Shown: positions 17,317 through 26,831 of the stretch, in pieces
Layout: every line of letters starts with the position of its first letter
How positions within the stretch are numbered: position 1 is the stretch's first letter
Source of the DNA: Streptomyces spectabilis
Lineage (GTDB): Bacteria; Actinomycetota; Actinomycetes; Streptomycetales; Streptomycetaceae
Direction: 5' to 3'
Assembly: GCF_008704795.1 (NCBI RefSeq)
Contig: NZ_CP023690.1
Location: 1,994,501-2,058,500, forward strand
Length of the DNA stretch: 64,000 nucleotides
The notes under the pieces: generated by a model
What the model was told of the DNA's origin: nothing
What the model saw: only the letters and a program-made list of their open reading frames with translations
Databases searched by the model: none
Translations under genes and position numbers: made by a program

Positions 17317-19278
17317 ATGACCACCTGGCTGGCATGGGGATTCTTCGCCGCCGTCACGACGGCCACCGGCACCGGTGTGGCCCTGTGGATCGCCTGCGGG
17401 CTCGGCTTCCAGCTCGCCGTCGACAGCTTCGTCGTGACGGACACCACCCTGTCCCTCGTCTTCGCGGTCTGCGGGGTCGCCGTGGCCTGGCGCCGCCCTC
17501 GCAACCCCATCGGCTGGCTCCTGCTCGGCGGCGGCGCGGCGCACGCCGGGACCGTCCTGAGCCTCGGCCTCCTCGCCCTCGGCCTGCACGCGGACTGGGA
17601 CCCGGCGACGCTCCGCGTCCTGGTGACCCTCGCGCTCGCCTTCTGGCCGCTCGGCCTGCGGCTCTTCGTGCCCCTCGCGCTGCTGTTCTTCCCCACCGGG
17701 AGCCTGCCGGGCCCGCGCTGGCGGCCGGTGGCCTGGGGCACCGCCGCCCTCGGGGGCCTGTTCTGGCTGTGGAGCGTGACGACGCCGGAGCCGTACGCGC
17801 TCGGCGGTCCCTCGGGGTATCTGCGGGACCTCAGCTGGCCGCCGCTCGAACCGTACCGGGCGCAGACCGACCTCCTGGGCATCTTCGTGCCCATGCTCAT
17901 CGACCTCGCCGCCCTGATAGTGCGCTACCGCTGGGGCGACGAGCGGCTGCGCCGCCAGATGCTGTGGCTGATGCTCGCGGTGCTCTGCGCGGTGCCCTGG
18001 TGGCCGCTCGGCATGAACGCGGAGGCGCTCCAGGTCCTCATCACCGCCCAGCCGATCGCCATGGCGGTCGCGATCCTGTGCCCGCAGGTCCTCGACATCC
18101 AGTGGGTGGTCTCCCGCGCCCTGCTGTACATGACGCTGTCCCTCGGGGTGCTCGGCGTCTACACGGCCGTGGTGCTCTTCCTCGACCGGGTGCTGCGGGA
18201 GACCTTCCACATCGGCGGCGCCGCCCTGGTCGCCATCGCCGTCGCGATCGCCTTCCACCCCGTGCGCGGCGTGCTCCAGCACGGCATCGACCGGCTCCTC
18301 TACGGCGACCGGAGCGACCCGGTGCGCGCGCTCAACCGGCTCGGCGCCCGGCTCACCGACGAGACCGGCCTGGACGGACTGCTCCTCGCGGTCCGCGACG
18401 CGCTGCGCGTGCCGTACGCCGCCTTCCACCTGGAAGGGCGGGCGGTGGCGGCCTCCGGCACCCCGCCGCCCGGCTGCGCGATGGTGCCGCTGCCCGCGCC
18501 CGGCACCAAGGCGGCCGAGCTGGTCGTGGGCACCCGCAGGGGGCAGGCCCGGCTCGACGCGGAGGACCTGCGCACCCTGCAGGTCCTGGTGGTGCCGCTG
18601 GGGGTCGCGGTGCGCGCGACCGTCCTGTCCGAGCAGCTCCAGTCCTCGCGCGAGCGCCTGGTCTCGGCCCGCGAGGAGGAGCGCAGACGGCTGCGCCGCG
18701 ATCTGCACGACGGGCTCGGCCCCACCCTCACCGGCCTCGCCTTCACCGCCGACGCGGCGCGCAACCTGGTCCGCTCCGACCCGGCCACGGCCGAGCTCCT
18801 CCTGGACCAGCTGCGCGGGCACGCGAGCGGCGCCATCGACGAGATCCGCCGTCTCGTCGAGGGGCTGCGGCCGCCCGCGCTCGACGAGCTGGGGCTCGTC
18901 GCCGCCCTCGCCCGGCAGGCCGAGCGGCTGAGCCACCGCGTCGGCGGCGCGCCGCTCGCCATCACCATCGACGCGCCCGGCAGGCTCCCCCAGCTGCCGG
19001 CCGCGGTCGAGGTCGCGGCGTACCGGATCGCGACCGAGGCGCTGACGAACGCCGCCCGGCACTCGCGGGCCGACCACGCCCTGGTCCGGGTGCGGGTCGA
19101 CGACGCGCTGCGCATCGAGGTCACCGACAACGGCGGCCCGTCCGCCCTGCCGTGGCAGGCCGGTGTCGGTCTGTCCACGATGGCGGAGCGGGCCGCCGAG
19201 CTCGCCGGCTGGTGCCGGTGCCGACCCGGGCCGGAGGGCGGGGAGGTGAGTGCCGTCCTCCCGTTGCGGTCCGACTAG
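17317..19278 (+). CDS. Membrane sensor histidine kinase, NarL type
   Basis: 653 residues. Eight or so hydrophobic segments occupy residues 1-320. A GAF-like region (~340-430) precedes a coiled coil and the HisKA_3 dimerisation helix with the phosphoacceptor His464 in RRDLHDGLGPTLTG; the ATPase part has the N box AAYRIATEALTNAARHS and a DNGG turn. It autophosphorylates and should donate to the response regulator at 19834. ATG 17317 follows GGTGGGGGTG. Kinase and regulator are separated by an antisense gene for a small secreted protein, which is unusual. The signal sensed is unknown. Confidence 0.93.
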   Translation: MTTWLAWGFFAAVTTATGTGVALWIACGLGFQLAVDSFVVTDTTLSLVFAVCGVAVAWRRPRNPIGWLLLGGGAAHAGTVLSLGLLALGLHADWDPATLRVLVTLALAFWPLGLRLFVPLALLFFPTGSLPGPRWRPVAWGTAALGGLFWLWSVTTPEPYALGGPSGYLRDLSWPPLEPYRAQTDLLGIFVPMLIDLAALIVRYRWGDERLRRQMLWLMLAVLCAVPWWPLGMNAEALQVLITAQPIAMAVAILCPQVLDIQWVVSRALLYMTLSLGVLGVYTAVVLFLDRVLRETFHIGGAALVAIAVAIAFHPVRGVLQHGIDRLLYGDRSDPVRALNRLGARLTDETGLDGLLLAVRDALRVPYAAFHLEGRAVAASGTPPPGCAMVPLPAPGTKAAELVVGTRRGQARLDAEDLRTLQVLVVPLGVAVRATVLSEQLQSSRERLVSAREEERRRLRRDLHDGLGPTLTGLAFTADAARNLVRSDPATAELLLDQLRGHASGAIDEIRRLVEGLRPPALDELGLVAALARQAERLSHRVGGAPLAITIDAPGRLPQLPAAVEVAAYRIATEALTNAARHSRADHALVRVRVDDALRIEVTDNGGPSALPWQAGVGLSTMAERAAELAGWCRCRPGPEGGEVSAVLPLRSD

Positions 19279-19317
19279 CACCAGCGCGGCGCTGTACGGC
19301 TGAGGTCCCTGATTCCG

Positions 19318-19491
19318 TCAGCCGTACAGGATCCCGGTCCACGCCTGGTGGACGTACTCACCCGCCGCCACCACCCTCGTGACGGCACCACCTCCCCCCG
19401 CCGCGGCCGCCGCTGTCGTCCCGGCGAGACCGGCGCAGAGGGCCGCCGCGGCAAGGGTCGCCACGCCAACTGCCTTGAGTGTGTCGCGCAT
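19318..19491 (-). CDS. 57-residue secreted protein between kinase and regulator
   Basis: ATG 19491 with AAGGAGAACGGCA just upstream, an excellent ribosome binding site, opens 57 codons. A signal peptide (MRDTLKAVGVATLAAAALCAGLAG) is followed by an Ala/Gly linker and a short mature part of roughly 25 residues ending EYVHQAWTGILYG. The gene is antisense to, and lies wholly between, the sensor kinase and response regulator genes. No family recognised. Its product is exported and short enough to be a ligand or accessory peptide of the kinase, which is inference from position only. Confidence 0.65.
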   Translation of the reverse strand: MRDTLKAVGVATLAAAALCAGLAGTTAAAAAGGGGAVTRVVAAGEYVHQAWTGILYG

Positions 19492-19833
19492 TGCCGTTCT
19501 CCTTGTCCTTGGGGTGCGGGCTCGCGGGAACGAGCACGTGCCGGGCCGCGCACATGCAGACCGGCGGGCTCAAGGGCGGTGCCCCGCGGGGAGGTGTCCG
19601 GCGCATCGGGTGTGCCTCCGTTCCGGGGCCTGGTCATCGGCTTTGCGGGGCTTCTCGGCCGGCCGGGCCCGTTGGCACGGGCCCGGCTGCCCCCCGTTTC
19701 CAGGCTCAGCATGGTCTCGGGCGGGTCCTTCGGGTCAGGGCCCGCACTCCTTCCCGTACCGGGAAGTCCTCCCGGCCGATACGGGTGCCCGCGCCCAGGA
19801 CGGAGGGTCCGCCGTCCGGAACGATGGGTAGGC
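19492..19833. promoter_or_regulatory. Divergent intergenic region with a 10-bp hairpin
   Basis: This 342-base gap separates the small secreted-protein gene from the response regulator gene and must hold both promoters. A perfect inverted repeat GCCGGGCCCG (19662-19671) / CGGGCCCGGC (19678-19687) with a 6-nt loop is the clearest structure. No canonical -35/-10 pair stands out, and no further gene is seen. Confidence 0.35.
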
Positions 19834-20538
19834 ATGGCAGGACGCACCGCCGCCGTTGGGAGCCGCGCCTTGACGACGCCCGCCGATTCCAGTGAGCTCA
19901 CCGTGGTCCTGGCCGACGACCACCCCGTGGTCCGCGGGGGCCTGCGGGCACTGCTCGGGTCCATCGACGGCATCAGAGTGGTCGGCGAGGCGTCGGGCGG
20001 CCGTGACGCCGTGCGCGAGACGCTGCTCCACCGGCCCCTGGTGCTCGTCATCGACCTGGAGATGCCGGACCTCGACGGGGTCAGCGCGACCCGGGAAGTG
20101 CTCGCGTCCGCCCCGGACACGGCGGTGCTCGTCCTGACGATGTTCGAGGACGACGAGTCGGTGTTCGCGGCGATGCGGGCGGGCGCCCGCGGCTACATCC
20201 TCAAGGGCGCGGCGCAGGACGAGATCGTGCGCGCGGTCCGCTGCGTGGCCGCGGGAGAGGCCATCTTCGGGCCGCGCATCGCCCGCCGCGTGGCCGAGTG
20301 GATGGCCCGGCCGCGGGACGCCGCGGCGCGCTCGCCGTTCCCGGAACTGACGGCGCGCGAGCTGGAGGTGCTCGACCTGATCGCCGCGGGCATGGCCAAT
20401 CCGGCGATCGCCCGCAGGCTCCAGCTGGCGCCGAAGACCATCAGCAACCACGTCTCGGCGATCTTTGTGAAGCTCCAGGTCGCGGACCGCGCCACGGCCA
20501 TCGTGCGGGCCCGCGACGCCGGCCTCGGGCGGGCGTGA
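19834..20538 (+). CDS. NarL/LuxR-type response regulator
   Basis: About 234 residues. The receiver domain has the acidic pair in LADDHPVVRGG, the phosphoacceptor Asp74 in VIDLEMPDLDG, and conserved Thr/Lys in LTMFEDD and YILKGA. A LuxR-type HTH follows (LTARELEVLDLIAAGMANPAIARRL, then KTISNHVSAIFVKL). Start uncertain: ATG 19834 has little ribosome binding site, and TTG 19870, with GGGAGC upstream, is possible. Partner of the kinase at 17317. A terminator follows at 20586. Confidence 0.92.
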   Translation: MAGRTAAVGSRALTTPADSSELTVVLADDHPVVRGGLRALLGSIDGIRVVGEASGGRDAVRETLLHRPLVLVIDLEMPDLDGVSATREVLASAPDTAVLVLTMFEDDESVFAAMRAGARGYILKGAAQDEIVRAVRCVAAGEAIFGPRIARRVAEWMARPRDAAARSPFPELTARELEVLDLIAAGMANPAIARRLQLAPKTISNHVSAIFVKLQVADRATAIVRARDAGLGRA

Positions 20539-20585
20539 GGCCGGGGGCCGCCCGGACAGGCTGTCGCGCCGCGCGCTCGTCCTCA

Positions 20586-20620
20586 AGCGCCGGACGGGCT
20601 GGACATGCCCGTCCGGCGCT
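20586..20620. terminator. Terminator hairpin of a common Streptomyces repeat type
   Basis: 14-bp perfect stem (AGCGCCGGACGGGC 20586-20599 and its complement 20607-20620), 7-nt loop, between convergent stops at 20538 and 20627. The leading text CCTCAAGCGCCGGACGGGCT resembles a dispersed intergenic element I know from many Streptomyces. Confidence 0.8.
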
Positions 20621-20626
20621 GATCGG

Positions 20627-21688
20627 TCAGCGCACCAGTTCCTTCCCCCGTGTCGCCCGTGGCACCGTCACCCGGTGGGCCGGGTCCCTGACCTCGCCGA
20701 CCAGGAGCTCCAGGACGTCCTCCAGGGCCACGAGACCGAGGATCCGGCCGGAGGCGTCGGCGACCTGCGCCAGGTGGGTCGCGGCGTGCCGCATCACCGA
20801 CAGGGCGTCGTCCAGGGGCAGTTCGGCCCGCAGCGTCGTCATCTGGTGCCAGACGTGCTGCGGCACCGCACGGTCGGTGTCCTCCAGGTCGAGGACGTCC
20901 TTGACGTGCAGATAGCCCATGAAGGCACCGCTCTCCGCGCGGACCGGGAAGCGGGAGTAGCCGGTGCGGGCGGTGAGGTCGACGACCTGGTCGGGGGTGA
21001 CCGACGGGCCGACGGTGACCAGGGACGCGCTGTCGAGCAGGACGTCGGTGACCGGGCGCGAGCCCAGTTCGAGGGCGTCCTCCAGGCGCTCCTGCTCCTG
21101 CGGGTCGAGCAGGCCCGCCTGGCCCGCGTCCTCGACCAGACGGCCCAGCTGCACGCTGGTGAAGACCGCCTCGACCTCGTCCTTGGGCTCGACCCGGAAC
21201 AGCCGCAGGATCACCCGGGCGCAGGCGCCGAGCGCGGCCGTCACCGGGCGGCACAGCCGGGCGAAGGCGACCAGGCCCGGACTGAGCCAGAGCGCGGTCC
21301 GCTCCGGCGCCGCCATCGCGAGGTTCTTCGGGACCATCTCGCCGATGACGAGGTGCAGGAAGACGACCACCGCGAGCGCGATCACGTACCCGAGGGGGTG
21401 GATCACGCTCTCCGGCAGATGGGCCGCCTCGAACAGCGGCTCCAGGAGGTGCGCCACCGTCGGCTCGGCGACCGCGCCGAGCGTCAACGAGCAGACGGTG
21501 ATGCCGAACTGGGCGGCGGCCATCATCTGCGGCAGGTGTTCGAGGCCGTACAGGACCTGGCGGGCCCGGGCCGTGCCGAGCGGCTCGATCTGGCTGCGGC
21601 GCACGGAGACGAGCGCGAACTCGGCCCCCACGAAGAAGCCGTTGGCGAGCACGAGCAGGAGGGCGAGGAGGAGCTGGAGGGCGCTCAT
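20627..21688 (-). CDS. CNNM/CorC-type (DUF21 + CBS) membrane protein, short form
   Basis: 353 residues. The DUF21 membrane domain (~1-190; LANGFFVGAEFALVSV near the start, IGEMVPKN in the middle) is followed by a CBS pair (~200-335). The C-terminal CorC_HlyC domain usual in the family is absent; the protein stops shortly after ALEDVLELLVGEVRDP. Such proteins bind adenine nucleotides and are implicated in Mg2+/Co2+ handling. It overlaps the upstream paralogue by 4 nt (ATGA), so the two are translationally coupled and may form a heteromer. Confidence 0.9.
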   Translation of the reverse strand: MSALQLLLALLLVLANGFFVGAEFALVSVRRSQIEPLGTARARQVLYGLEHLPQMMAAAQFGITVCSLTLGAVAEPTVAHLLEPLFEAAHLPESVIHPLGYVIALAVVVFLHLVIGEMVPKNLAMAAPERTALWLSPGLVAFARLCRPVTAALGACARVILRLFRVEPKDEVEAVFTSVQLGRLVEDAGQAGLLDPQEQERLEDALELGSRPVTDVLLDSASLVTVGPSVTPDQVVDLTARTGYSRFPVRAESGAFMGYLHVKDVLDLEDTDRAVPQHVWHQMTTLRAELPLDDALSVMRHAATHLAQVADASGRILGLVALEDVLELLVGEVRDPAHRVTVPRATRGKELVR

Positions 21689-23058
21689 ACCACCGCCTCC
21701 GCGACGGCCCTTTCCCCCGCGGCGGCGGTCGCCGGGTCGCCGCCCGCCCGCGTGCCCGCGGTCCGTACGAGCCGTACGCGCTCGGCGCGGTAGTGCCCGA
21801 CCTGGCGCACCGCGAGCCGCCAGCCCGGCAGCTCGGCCCGGTCGCCGGGCGCCGGGATGCGCCCGAGCAGATCGGCGACGAGCCCGGCCACCGTCTCGTA
21901 CGGCCCCTCGGGGACGTCGAGTCCTATGCGCTGGAGCGTGTCGACGCGGCAGCCGCCGTCGGCGTCCCAGGCCGGGCGGCCGTCCTCGGGCGGAGCCGCG
22001 GCGAGCTCGGGCAGGTCCTGGCGGTCGTGCTCGTCGCGGACCTCGCCGACGAGCTCCTCGACGATGTCCTCCAGGGTGACGACGCCCGCCGTGCCGCCGT
22101 ACTCGTCGACGACGACGGCCATCGGCTGCTCGCTGCGGAGCCGCTCCAGGAGGGGCTGCACGGGCAGCGTCTCGGGGACGAGCAGCGGCGCCTTGGCGAT
22201 GCGGCTCACGGGCGTGCGAAGGCGTGCGTGCCCGGGCACGGCGAGGGCGTCCTTGAGGTGGACCACGCCGACGATCTCGTCGATCCGCTCGCGGTAGACC
22301 GGGAAGCGGGACAGACCGGTGGCGCGGGTCAGGTTGACCACGTCCTCGGCGGTCGCGGACGACTGCAGCGCGCTGACCTTCACGCGCGGCGTCAGCACGT
22401 GCTGCGCGGTGAGCTCGCCGAGCGAGAGGGTGCGCACGAACAGGTCGGCGGTGTCCTGCTCCAGGGCCCCGGCGCGGGCCGAGTGCCGGGCGAGCGACAC
22501 CAGTTCGCCGGGGGTGCGGGCGGAGGCCAGCTCCTCGGTGGGCTCGACGCCGAGGGCGCGGACGAGCCGGTTGGCCACGGCGTTCAGGGCGGCGATCACC
22601 GGCCGGAACAGCCGTGCGAAGACGTGCTGCGGCCCCGCCACGAAGCGGGCCACCTGGAGCGGCCTCGACACCGCCCAGTTCTTCGGCACGAGTTCGCCGA
22701 TCACCATCTGCACGGCGGACGCGAGGAGCATGCCGACGGCCACGGACACGCCGGGAACCGCCGCTTCGGGCAGACCCACGGAGGTGAACGGGCCCGCGAG
22801 CAGGTGCGCGAGGGCCGGTTCGGCGAGCATGCCGACGACGAGGGAGGTGAGGGTGATGCCGAGCTGTGTGCCCGACAGCTGGAAGGACAGCTCCTTCAGG
22901 GAGCTCACGACCCTGCGGGCGCGGCGGTCGCCGTCGGCCGCCGCCTTCTCGGCATCGGGTCGCTCGACGGTGACGAGGCCGAACTCGGCAGCGACGAAGA
23001 AGCCGTTGGCGAGGATCAGCAGGAAGGCCGCTCCGAGGAGCAGCAGGGGGATGGTCAT
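21685..23058 (-). CDS. CNNM/CorC-type membrane protein, full-length
   Basis: 457 residues. DUF21 domain (~1-195; LANGFFVAAEFGLVTVE, GELVPKNWA), CBS pair (~210-340; VVDEYGGTAGVVTLEDIVEELVGE region) and the C-terminal CorC_HlyC domain (~355-430; RIGLDVPEGPYETVAGLV). Likely role: divalent-cation efflux or sensing at the plasma membrane. First gene of a two-gene operon with its shorter paralogue. The 198-nt gap upstream (23059-23256) shows no gene and no Mg2+ riboswitch that I can recognise. Confidence 0.92.
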   Translation of the reverse strand: MTIPLLLLGAAFLLILANGFFVAAEFGLVTVERPDAEKAAADGDRRARRVVSSLKELSFQLSGTQLGITLTSLVVGMLAEPALAHLLAGPFTSVGLPEAAVPGVSVAVGMLLASAVQMVIGELVPKNWAVSRPLQVARFVAGPQHVFARLFRPVIAALNAVANRLVRALGVEPTEELASARTPGELVSLARHSARAGALEQDTADLFVRTLSLGELTAQHVLTPRVKVSALQSSATAEDVVNLTRATGLSRFPVYRERIDEIVGVVHLKDALAVPGHARLRTPVSRIAKAPLLVPETLPVQPLLERLRSEQPMAVVVDEYGGTAGVVTLEDIVEELVGEVRDEHDRQDLPELAAAPPEDGRPAWDADGGCRVDTLQRIGLDVPEGPYETVAGLVADLLGRIPAPGDRAELPGWRLAVRQVGHYRAERVRLVRTAGTRAGGDPATAAAGERAVAEAVV

Positions 23059-23256
23059 GATGCCGCCGCCTCGCCCGGTGCGCGGGTCCCGGTATGTCGG
23101 GAGGGGGCGGCGCAGGTACTACAGGACGATCCGTCCATCGCCGGAGGGAGTCACTCCTCGGGTAGCAGGAGCCCCTGGGGGCCGCGGGCCCGGCAGGGGC
23201 GGGGCGGCACACCGGGCCGACCCCGCCACCAGGTTAATCAAGACCCCCCGCCGGGG

Positions 23257-23709
23257 TCAGCCGTGCTCGCTGCCCGAACGCGCGTCGGCGAGGGCGCGCA
23301 GCGCCCGGGCGTCGCTGATGGCCTGCTGCTTGGCGATGCCCGGCTGGATGCCGAGGGCCGGCAGGCTGGTGCCGTCGGTGAGGTTGAGGAACACCCAGGG
23401 GTCCCCGGGGCGCAGATTGACCTGGACGATCTCGGCCCAGGCGAGACGGCGCCGGGTGGCGATGTTGACGACGGTCACGCCGGACTCGTCGGCGATCACC
23501 TTGGGCCTGCTGAGCAGCACGAGCGCACCGGAGAGCAGTGCTCCGGTGAAGACGAAGCTGACGCGCTCGCCCGGGTTGAGGTCGGGCAGGATCACCGCGA
23601 TCACCACCAGGACCGCGAAGATGGCGGCCGCGGCGGCGAGCAGGACGGCGCGGGTGCGTCCGGGCCGGAAGGTGACCGGGAGCGCGGGCGGGGCGGAGGA
23701 CTCAGTCAT
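23257..23709 (-). CDS. PH-domain membrane protein
   Basis: 150 residues. Two hydrophobic segments (~22-44 and ~53-68) are followed by a bacterial PH-like domain (VIADESGVTVVN, RRLAWAEIVQVNL, WVFLNLTDGTSLPALGI). ATG 23709 with GGGAAG upstream is preferred over a GTG at 23733 that overlaps the hisG stop. It is the last gene of the riboflavin/histidine operon, 20 nt after hisG; proteins of this kind next to hisG are common in Streptomyces. Its role is unknown. Confidence 0.8.
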   Translation of the reverse strand: MTESSAPPALPVTFRPGRTRAVLLAAAAAIFAVLVVIAVILPDLNPGERVSFVFTGALLSGALVLLSRPKVIADESGVTVVNIATRRRLAWAEIVQVNLRPGDPWVFLNLTDGTSLPALGIQPGIAKQQAISDARALRALADARSGSEHG

Positions 23710-23729
23710 GACGGTGCTTCCCTGTCCGG

Positions 23730-24578
23730 TCACAGGCGGCAGGCGTGGATCGCCGTGGTCAGGATGGCGCGCGCGCCGATGGCGTACAGGTCGTCCATGA
23801 CCCGCTGGGCGTCCTTGGTGGGCACCATCGAGCGGACGGCGACCCAGCCCTCGTTGTGCAGCGGGGAGATGGTCGGCGACTCCAGGCCGGGGGTGAGGGC
23901 CACGGCCTGCTCCAGGTGCTCGGCGCGGCAGTCGTAGTCCATCATCACGTACGTACGGGCGACCAGGACGCCCTGGAGGCGGCGCAGGAACTGCTGCACC
24001 TTGGGGTCGTCGGCCTCGGCGCCGGTGCGCCGGATGACCACGGCCTCGGACTTCATGATCGGCTCGCCGAACACCTCGAGGCCCGCGTTGCGCAGGCTGG
24101 TGCCGGTCTCCACGACGTCCGCGATCACCTGGGCGACGCCCAGTTCGATGGCGGTCTCGACGGCGCCGTCCAGGTGGATGACGGAGGCGTCGACGCCGCT
24201 GTCGGCCAGGTGCTTGGCGACGATGCCCTCGTAGGAGGTGGCGACGGTGCGGCCCGCGAGGTCCGCGAGGCCCTGCGCGGTGCCCGGCTTGGCGGCGAAG
24301 CGGAAGGTGGAGCGGGCGAAGCCGAGCGGCAGGATCTCCTCGGCGTTGGCGCCGGAGTCGATCAGCAGGTCGCGGCCGGTGATGCCGATGTCGAGCTTGC
24401 CCGAGGAGACGTAGATGGCGATGTCGCGCGGGCGCAGGTAGAAGAACTCGACCTCGTTCTCGGGGTCGACGATGACGAGTTCCTTGGACTCGCGGCGCTG
24501 CTGGTATCCGGCCTCATGCAGCATCGCCGACGCAGGTCCGGACAGTGAACCCTTGTTGGGGACGGCGATGCGCAGCAT
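23730..24578 (-). CDS. hisG: ATP phosphoribosyltransferase, long form (HisG)
   Basis: 282 residues, the long form with a C-terminal regulatory ACT-like domain. Landmarks: RIAVPNKGSLSGPA at the start, DIGITGRDLL (~63-72), the PRPP-binding segment VIADVVETGTSLRNAGLE (~150-167) and a C-terminal regulatory part ending AIHACRL. It condenses ATP and PRPP, the first histidine step, with feedback inhibition by histidine expected for the long form. It is 87 nt downstream of hisE. Confidence 0.97.
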   Translation of the reverse strand: MLRIAVPNKGSLSGPASAMLHEAGYQQRRESKELVIVDPENEVEFFYLRPRDIAIYVSSGKLDIGITGRDLLIDSGANAEEILPLGFARSTFRFAAKPGTAQGLADLAGRTVATSYEGIVAKHLADSGVDASVIHLDGAVETAIELGVAQVIADVVETGTSLRNAGLEVFGEPIMKSEAVVIRRTGAEADDPKVQQFLRRLQGVLVARTYVMMDYDCRAEHLEQAVALTPGLESPTISPLHNEGWVAVRSMVPTKDAQRVMDDLYAIGARAILTTAIHACRL

Positions 24579-24665
24579 GAGGTCGGATTCCTTTGCGTGA
24601 AGGTGCGGGTGTGTAGATGCGGGGCAGGGCGGCGTACTACATGCGCGCCGGATAGAACGTTCGTC

Positions 24666-24938
24666 CTAGAGGTGGGCGTATACGTCGCTGAGGGAGATGC
24701 CGCGGGCGACCATCATCACCTGTACGTGGTACAGGAGCTGCGAGATCTCCTCGGCGGCGGCTTCCTTGCCCTCGTACTCGGCGGCCATCCACACCTCGGC
24801 GGCCTCCTCGACGACCTTCTTGCCGATGGCATGGACGCCCTTGTCCACCAGTTCCGCGGTGCGGGAGGTGGCGGGGTCGCCGTGGGCTGCCTTGTGCTGG
24901 AGCTCGGTGAAGAGCTCCTCGAAAGTCTTCTTGGACAT
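24666..24938 (-). CDS. hisE: Phosphoribosyl-ATP pyrophosphatase (HisE)
   Basis: 90 residues, typical monofunctional HisE of the MazG-like all-alpha fold. The metal-binding helix reads [14 protein letters not shown] (E-E-A-x-E) and a second acidic helix [16 protein letters not shown] follows. It hydrolyses PR-ATP to PR-AMP, the second histidine step; hisI is not in the window. It sits 35 nt after ribH and before hisG. Confidence 0.95.
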   Translation of the reverse strand: MSKKTFEELFTELQHKAAHGDPATSRTAELVDKGVHAIGKKVVEEAAEVWMAAEYEGKEAAAEEISQLLYHVQVMMVARGISLSDVYAHL

Positions 24939-24973
24939 GATGCCGTTCACTCTACGCGCCCCCGGGTGGGCCC

Positions 24974-25459
24974 TCAGCGCCAGGGCTCGGAGATGCTGCG
25001 CAGGGTGGCCGCCGTCGCGACGGCGGCCGTGACCGCCTCGTGCCCCTTGTCCTCGGTGGAGCCCTCCAGGCCCGCGCGGTCCAGGGCCTGCTCGTCGGTG
25101 TCGCAGGTCAGCACGCCGAAGCCGATCGGCACGCCGGTGTCGACGGACACCTGGGTCAGGCCCTGGGTGACGCCCTGGCACACGTACTCGAAGTGCGGGG
25201 TGCCCCCGCGGATCACGACGCCGAGGGCGACGATCGCGTCGTAGCCGCGGCCCGCGAGGACCTTGGCGACGACCGGCAGCTCGAAGCTGCCGGGCACGCG
25301 AAGGAGCGTCGGCTCGTCGATGCCGAGCTCGTGCAGGGCGCGCAGCGCGCCGTCGACGAGGCCGTCCATGACCTTCTCGTGCCACAGGGCGGCGATGACG
25401 GCGACGCGCAGGTCACCGCAGTTCTTCACGCTCAGTTCGGGGGCACCCTTGCCGCTCAC
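24974..25459 (-). CDS. ribH: 6,7-dimethyl-8-ribityllumazine synthase (RibH)
   Basis: 161 residues. Landmarks: [16 protein letters not shown] near the start, [12 protein letters not shown] (substrate loop), [16 protein letters not shown] with the catalytic His, and [18 protein letters not shown]. It condenses the DHBP from RibBA with 5-amino-6-ribitylaminouracil. The icosahedral or pentameric state is not visible from sequence. Fifth gene of the operon, 43 nt after ribBA. Confidence 0.97.
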   Translation of the reverse strand: MSGKGAPELSVKNCGDLRVAVIAALWHEKVMDGLVDGALRALHELGIDEPTLLRVPGSFELPVVAKVLAGRGYDAIVALGVVIRGGTPHFEYVCQGVTQGLTQVSVDTGVPIGFGVLTCDTDEQALDRAGLEGSTEDKGHEAVTAAVATAATLRSISEPWR

Positions 25460-25502
25460 GCGCTTCTCCTAGGGGTGGTGGGGAGGACGGTCACTGGTTG
25501 GG

Positions 25503-26831
25503 TCACTGATTGCCGCAGGCGGACATGTCCGTGGCGTCGAGCCAGGGCAGGTCGTGGCCCATGCGGTCGCGCTTGGTGCGCAGATAGCGCAGGTTGTGCT
25601 CGCCCGCGGTGACCGGCATGGGCTCGCGGGCGATGACCTTGAGGCCGTGGCGGGCGAGCGCCTCGGTCTTGTCGGGGTTGTTGGTCAGCAGGCGCAGGCT
25701 GCGCACGCCGAGGTCGTCGAGGATCTGGGCACCCGCGCCGTAGTCGCGGGCGTCGGCGGGCAGGCCCAGCTCCAGATTGGCGTCCAGGGTGTCGCTGCCG
25801 CGCTCCTGGAGCTCGTACGCGCGCAGCTTGGACATCAGGCCGATGCCGCGGCCCTCGTGGCCGCGCAGATAGACCACGACGCCTCGGCCCGCCGCGGCGA
25901 TGCGCCGCATGGACTCCTGGAGCTGGGGGCCGCAGTCGCAGCGCAGGGAGTGGAAGACGTCGCCGGTCAGGCACTCGGAGTGGACGCGCACCAGGACGTC
26001 CTCGCCGTCCTGGATGTCGCCGTGGACGAGCGCCACGTGCTCGACGCCGTCGGCGGTGGAGCGGTAGCCGTACGCGGTGAACTCGCCGAAGGCCGTGGGC
26101 AGGTGGACCTCGGCCTCGCGGCGCACGGTGGGTTCGGCGGAGCGCCGGTAGTCGATCAGGTCCTCGATGGAGATGATGGTCAGTCCGTGCTTCCGTGCGA
26201 AGGGGATCAGCTGGGGCAGGCGCAGCATGCGTCCGTCCTCGCCGGCGATCTCGACGATGGCCCCGGCGGGGCGCAGGCCGGCGAGCCGCGCGAGGTCGAC
26301 GGCGGCCTCGGTGTGCCCGGGTCGGGCGAGGACGCCGCCGTCCTTGGCGCGCAGCGGGAAGATGTGGCCGGGGCGGACGAAGTCGTCGGCCTTGGCCTTG
26401 CCGCCGGCGAGCATCTGGAGGGTGGTGGCGCGGTCGGCGGCGGAGATGCCGGTGGTCACGCCGTGCGCGGGGCCCGCGTCGACGGTCACGGTGAAGGCCG
26501 TGCTCATCGACTCGGTGTTCTCCGTGACCATCTGCGGCAGTTCGAGGCGGTCGAGCTCGTCGGCCTCCATGGGGGCGCAGATCAGGCCGCGGCACTCGGT
26601 CATCATGAAGGCGACGATCTCGGGGGTCGCCTTCTCGGCGGCGACGACGAGGTCGCCCTCGTTCTCCCGGTTCTCGTCGTCGACGACCACGACGGGGCGG
26701 CCCGCGGCGATGTCCCGGACGGCCAGTTCGACGGGGTCGAGGCAGAGGTCCTCGGAGTTGTCGGTCGTGTAGTAGAAGGGGTGCACCGGCCCGGCGTCAT
26801 CGGGGGCGGCGGGAGGCGTGTGGGTGGTCAT
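25503..26831 (-). CDS. ribBA: Bifunctional DHBP synthase / GTP cyclohydrolase II (RibBA)
   Basis: 442 residues. N-terminal DHBP synthase (~30-235) with [13 protein letters not shown] and the [10 protein letters not shown] / RPGHIFPL substrate segments; C-terminal GTP cyclohydrolase II (~240-430) with the zinc cysteines in [17 protein letters not shown] and the [12 protein letters not shown] loop. It supplies both riboflavin precursors, from ribulose 5-phosphate and GTP. It overlaps ribM by 4 nt. Confidence 0.97.
   Translation of the reverse strand: MTTHTPPAAPDDAGPVHPFYYTTDNSEDLCLDPVELAVRDIAAGRPVVVVDDENRENEGDLVVAAEKATPEIVAFMMTECRGLICAPMEADELDRLELPQMVTENTESMSTAFTVTVDAGPAHGVTTGISAADRATTLQMLAGGKAKADDFVRPGHIFPLRAKDGGVLARPGHTEAAVDLARLAGLRPAGAIVEIAGEDGRMLRLPQLIPFARKHGLTIISIEDLIDYRRSAEPTVRREAEVHLPTAFGEFTAYGYRSTADGVEHVALVHGDIQDGEDVLVRVHSECLTGDVFHSLRCDCGPQLQESMRRIAAAGRGVVVYLRGHEGRGIGLMSKLRAYELQERGSDTLDANLELGLPADARDYGAGAQILDDLGVRSLRLLTNNPDKTEALARHGLKVIAREPMPVTAGEHNLRYLRTKRDRMGHDLPWLDATDMSACGNQ

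Noticed and set aside
23059..23256. Possible Mg2+ (M-box/ykoK) riboswitch before the CNNM operon
   Set aside because: I could not find the conserved blocks of any metal riboswitch in either orientation.
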